Position numbers and translations under genes: made by a program. Below are positions 18,165-20,775 of a stretch of 20,775 nucleotides of DNA, piece by piece (position 1 is the stretch's first letter; each line of letters starts with the position of its first letter). The notes beneath the pieces were generated by a model that was given only the letters and a program-made list of their open reading frames with translations, was not told the DNA's origin and did no database searches. Source of the DNA: Larix sibirica (Eukaryota > Streptophyta > Pinopsida > Pinales > Pinaceae); NCBI GenBank assembly GCA_004151065.3, contig NWUY0300018879.1:13972-34746 (forward strand). The letters run 5' to 3'.

Positions 18165-19580
18165 ATGGTAATTGGGGGAATATTTTATAGGAGCCTAATG
18201 GATGGCACATTAGTTATGGTGTGGTTAAATCTTAAATTTTTAAAAATATTTTATAAAAATGGAAAGAAAAGCAACACAAGGTTTTATGGAATCAAGAGAC
18301 CATCAACCCATGTCATCTCATCCAAAAGGGATTTGATTAAGAAAGGGTCCCAAGCTTATGTTTTACATTGTTATGCAATGGAGGGGGAACCTAATGACTT
18401 AAGGATCCCAAAGGAGTGGATTTTAAATACTTGGGAAATATAATATGTTTTTCATGACTTATCTCCAAGCCTCTCTCTATAATGATCCAAAGATCATATC
18501 ATAAATGTAATCTCCGGATCAACATCAGTTGATGTAACATTTTATAAACATTCTCGTAGACACAAAACTAAAATTGAGTGCTTGGTTTAAGAATTATTAG
18601 TTTGTGGACTAATAACTCAAAGCAAAGAGTCCATATTCAATATTGATCATACTTGTAAGGAAAAGGATAATTCATACATACTATCTATCAAATATAGATC
18701 TTTGAATAAAATTACCATTAGAGACACTTTTCCCATTCCATTTGTGGATGAACTATTTGATGAGCTTCACAGTGCAAAATATTTCTTCAAGCTTGATTTG
18801 AAATTTAGCTATTAACAAATAATAATATGAGAGGATGACATTTCCAAAACAACCATTTCACACCCACAAATATCTATACGAATATTGTGCCATGCCTTTG
18901 GACTATCCAATGTGTCGACTACCTACCAAATAGTAATAAATGACTTATTCTGACAATACTTATGAAAGTTTATACTAGACTTCTTTAATGACATACTAGT
19001 CTACAATACAAATTGGAGTTTGCACCTTAAACATGTAGACACAGTTTTGAAATAATTAGGAACTGTTATATCAAACAAGTCAAAACACAACTTTGGAAAT
19101 GAAGAAATAGAACTTCCAAGTCACAATGTATCGACAAAAGGAGTAAAAGTAAATCCAAGCAAATTTTTTGCAATCATAGATTGGATTAACCTAAAAAGCA
19201 TCATGTTAATATATGGATTCCAAGGCCTTATATGTTATTAAATAATATTTGTAAAAATGTATGCAAAGATTGTTGCTCCACTAACAACCATATTGAAAAA
19301 TGATGTATTTAAATGGCATCATCTAGCAAAAACTTGTTTTTAGAAGATGAAAACCCTAATGACGTCCACTTCAATCTTGGCTACCCGAGACTTCATAAAA
19401 TCCTTTGTTCTCAAATGCAATGCTTCGGGATTGGGAATAGGAGTTGTGCTTATGCATGAGAACCACCCCATAGCCTTAGAAAGTTGAATAGTAAACCAAA
19501 GAGACCAAGAAAACTCAACATACAATAAGGAAATGTTAGAAATCATTCATACTTTGGCAAAATGGAAGCAATATCTATTG
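18165..19580 (+). pseudogene. Gypsy pol relic: protease-RT linker, reverse transcriptase, RNase H
   Basis: One reading frame can be followed for about 1.4 kb without a shift. It starts with a 92-codon open stretch (18165-18443) resembling the protease-RT linker (GKK, then SKRDLIKKGSQAYVLHCYAM), then RT from about 18585: FPIPFVDELFDELH and KLDLK (catalytic Asp at 18795-18797 retained), MPFG-like HAFGLSN, and FFNDIL, where the family has FFDDIL (catalytic Asp to Asn at 18987-18989). RNase H follows, with LTTILKNDVFKW and CNASGLGIGVVL (catalytic Asp to Asn at 19419-19421). Twelve in-frame stops are at 18441, 18480, 18483, 18588, 18813, 18828, 18951, 18963, 19053, 19239, 19341 and 19485. A frameshift occurs near 19580, after which similarity continues. 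Confidence 0.85.
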
Positions 19581-19830
19581 AGAGAAAATTCTTGGTCAAA
19601 ATTGAACCCAACAACTTGAAATATTTTCTAAACTAGAAGAAATTATCATCAGAACAACAAAAGTGGGTTAACAAGATCAAAGTCTTTATTTATTTTTGAG
19701 ATCCTCTACAAGATGGGAAACAAAAATCAAGTCACACATATCTTATCAATGAAATAAGAGGGAGATGCTACACTATGCTTAATTTTAGTAGTCATCCCTG
19801 AATGGATCTCAAGTATTCAAGTACAATATG
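19581..19830 (+). pseudogene. End of gypsy RNase H and linker
   Basis: After the frameshift near 19580 the reading continues with a segment ending SSEQQKWVNKI (about 19640-19680), the usual end of gypsy RNase H, then a linker with WISSIQ near 19803-19820. In-frame TAG at 19636-19638, where the family has Gln. Similarity then breaks off, before the integrase core would begin. Confidence 0.6.
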
Positions 19831-19887
19831 TAAAAAACCTAAAAACTATGAAGATAATTGGGGAAGTTGAAATAAACAAATCAAACT

Positions 19888-20155
19888 CAAGGTCTTTCAT
19901 GTCTCCTACTTAAAGAAATGTTGGGTCCGAACACTTATGTCCAGGTAAAGTTACCCCTCTTGGATGAGGAAGGAAGGCTAGTAATATAACCAGAATGCAT
20001 CTTAAAGGTCAAAACCAAATCCTTGCATTCAAGAGACATCAATGTATACCTACCAAGTGGCATAACCTACTGGAAGGTGAAGCTTCCTAAGAGAATTAAT
20101 AATTCAAATCTAGACACTCATATATACCAATGCTTCAAGGTCAAAGCATTTTAGG
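19888..20155 (+). pseudogene. Gypsy integrase C-terminal region with chromo-like tail
   Basis: VFHVSYLKK at about 19890-19917, then after a frame change LPLLDEEGRLVI at 19948-19983 and a decayed stretch ending KHFRRG just before the PPT. In plant chromoviruses these motifs lie at the extreme C-terminus of integrase, followed by a chromodomain that helps to target insertion to chromatin. Here they come within about 60 bases of the RNase H linker, so the integrase HHCC finger and DDE core have been deleted. Several stops (for example 19984-19986) and frame changes are present. Confidence 0.65.
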
Positions 20156-20161
20156 AGGGGA
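20153..20161 (+). promoter_or_regulatory. Polypurine tract of the gypsy element
   Basis: AGGAGGGGA lies directly before the TG start of the 3' LTR. It is the expected plus-strand priming site. Confidence 0.75.
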
Positions 20162-20387
20162 TGACTTGTAATATACCCCTAATTGAATATAATCTTAGTA
20201 CACTAGGAGATACATATATATAACTATATCTAATTAATAAATAATCATGAAAGTTGACTCCTTGAGAAAGGTCATGTCCCATGATAATACTTGTATAAAT
20301 AAGAGTCGTACTTGTTGTAATACACCACTTAAGAATTAATCAAATATATTTTATACAATCATATATATTCATGTTTGATTTCCTTCA
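20162..20387 (+). repeat. 3' LTR of the gypsy element
   Basis: A 226-base LTR that begins TGACTTGTAATATAC after the PPT and ends TTTCCTTCA, giving the TG...CA termini. A TATA box (TATAAATA) lies at 20294-20301, so U3 is about 20162-20320. Its last 40-65 bases resemble the 5' LTR end at 15280. A 226-base LTR is short for plant gypsy elements, so the start is a best estimate. Confidence 0.65.
20294..20301 (+). promoter_or_regulatory. TATA box in the 3' LTR
   Basis: TATAAATA, about 94 bases before the LTR end, the usual position for the LTR promoter. Whether it is active cannot be judged. Confidence 0.5.
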
Positions 20388-20753
20388 GATTTCCATGCTC
20401 TCGGACTTCCCACATTGTCCACCTCATCCATAGATCTAAATATAAAAATGGCCTTGGCAACTATCACACAATTATGATCAATTGTGTTATGAGCTAATCA
20501 TTCTTCAAATTATTATGCAAAAGTAGGGAAGAGGGGAAGAAGGGAAGTTTTATTTCTTTTAATGGAGAAAATATCTCTTCATGTGGAAATTTATTCTACA
20601 TACATCCCATAGATGGACTTGTTCATACACTATCCCTCACTTTTCTTTTAAGTCAAGACATGATGAATCTCTTCATTGGTGATGAAGATCCAACCCATGG
20701 GATCATGGTTGAAACTTTACCCCAATTGGCTATTTGTGATTCTCTACAAGTGA
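20388..20753. other. Flank of the gypsy element, no gene seen
   Basis: About 370 bases of single-copy-looking sequence with a purine-rich stretch near 20520-20550. No open frame longer than about 50 codons, RNA gene or repeat was recognised. Confidence 0.5.
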
Positions 20754-20775
20754 TTTTTTTTTTTTTGGGGGGGGG
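20754..20775. other. T13-G9 homopolymer at the end of the window
   Basis: Thirteen T are followed by nine G to the last base. An abrupt T-run to G-run at a contig end is typical of a sequencing or assembly artefact. Confidence 0.75.

Larger units (their letters stand above)
15216..20387 (+). mobile_element. Defective Ty3/gypsy (chromovirus-like) retrotransposon
   Basis: Order seen: 5' LTR end (15280), PBS (15283-15295), degenerate gag zone, retropepsin DSG (17489-17497), SINE-like interruption, protease-RT linker (18165-18443), RT (about 18585-19055), RNase H (about 19250-19720), integrase C-terminal region (about 19888-20155), PPT and 3' LTR (20162-20387). The order protease-RT-RNase H-integrase is that of Ty3/gypsy, and the integrase tail with LPLLDEEG followed by a chromo-like segment fits chromoviruses. 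The integrase zinc finger and catalytic core are missing. The element has many stops and cannot be autonomous. The n at 17795 lies inside it, so the join between left and right parts is an assembly inference. Length and left edge are uncertain because the 5' LTR start is not recognised. Confidence 0.75.

Noticed and set aside
19340-19546. 68-codon minus-strand frame
   Set aside because: Directly antisense to the RNase H region, whose plus-strand homology is clear.
1-20775. Bacterial-style defence system, toxin pair or operon
   Set aside because: No prokaryotic gene organisation or ribosome-binding sites; all recognised families are plant nuclear genes, a plant pararetrovirus or plant retroelements.

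Overview
This is plant nuclear DNA, most likely from a gymnosperm (a conifer is my best guess; this is inference). The evidence is an intronless PLS-class pentatricopeptide (PPR) gene of a type expanded in seed plants, a decayed endogenous caulimovirid, a decayed Ty3/gypsy chromovirus-like retrotransposon, AT-rich spacers, and an absence of any bacterial-type gene organisation. The window looks like one draft-assembly scaffold: it has lone n characters at 8845 and 17795 and ends in a T13-G9 homopolymer run.

The layout is dominated by a direct repeat. Bases 1-8845 recur at 8951-17795 (constant offset 8950). By eye I found only five substitutions (10/8960, 4885/13835, 4886/13836, 4904/13854, 8799/17749), and each copy stops at exactly the same place, at an n. 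A 105-base junction (8846-8950) joins the copies. I think an assembly or haplotype duplication is more likely than a true tandem duplication, but the sequence cannot settle this.

Each copy contains, in order: (1) a caulimovirid relic on + (about 137-2340; 9087-11290), with a tRNA-iMet primer-binding site, a broken polyprotein start and a recognisable movement-protein region, and no protease or reverse transcriptase; (2) an E/DYW-class PPR gene on - (2695-5232; 11645-14182), convergent with the relic, open for 754 codons and then cut by an in-frame TAG just before the DYW deaminase active site, which is still readable downstream; (3) an AT-rich 5' flank; (4) the left part of a gypsy element: LTR end, perfect tRNA-iMet PBS, a degenerate gag zone and a retropepsin DSG remnant interrupted by a SINE-like segment.

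Only after copy 2 does the gypsy element continue (17796-20387): protease-RT linker, RT, RNase H, an integrase C-terminus with the integrase core deleted, a polypurine tract and a 226-bp 3' LTR. Its pol frame is continuous for about 1.4 kb but carries twelve in-frame stops, most explicable by C-to-T changes of Arg/Gln codons. The rest is flank.

Nothing here forms a working multi-gene system. The most interesting biology is the PPR editing-factor gene that seems to have just lost its deaminase, the old pararetrovirus at its 3' side, and the deamination-like decay of the gypsy pol.
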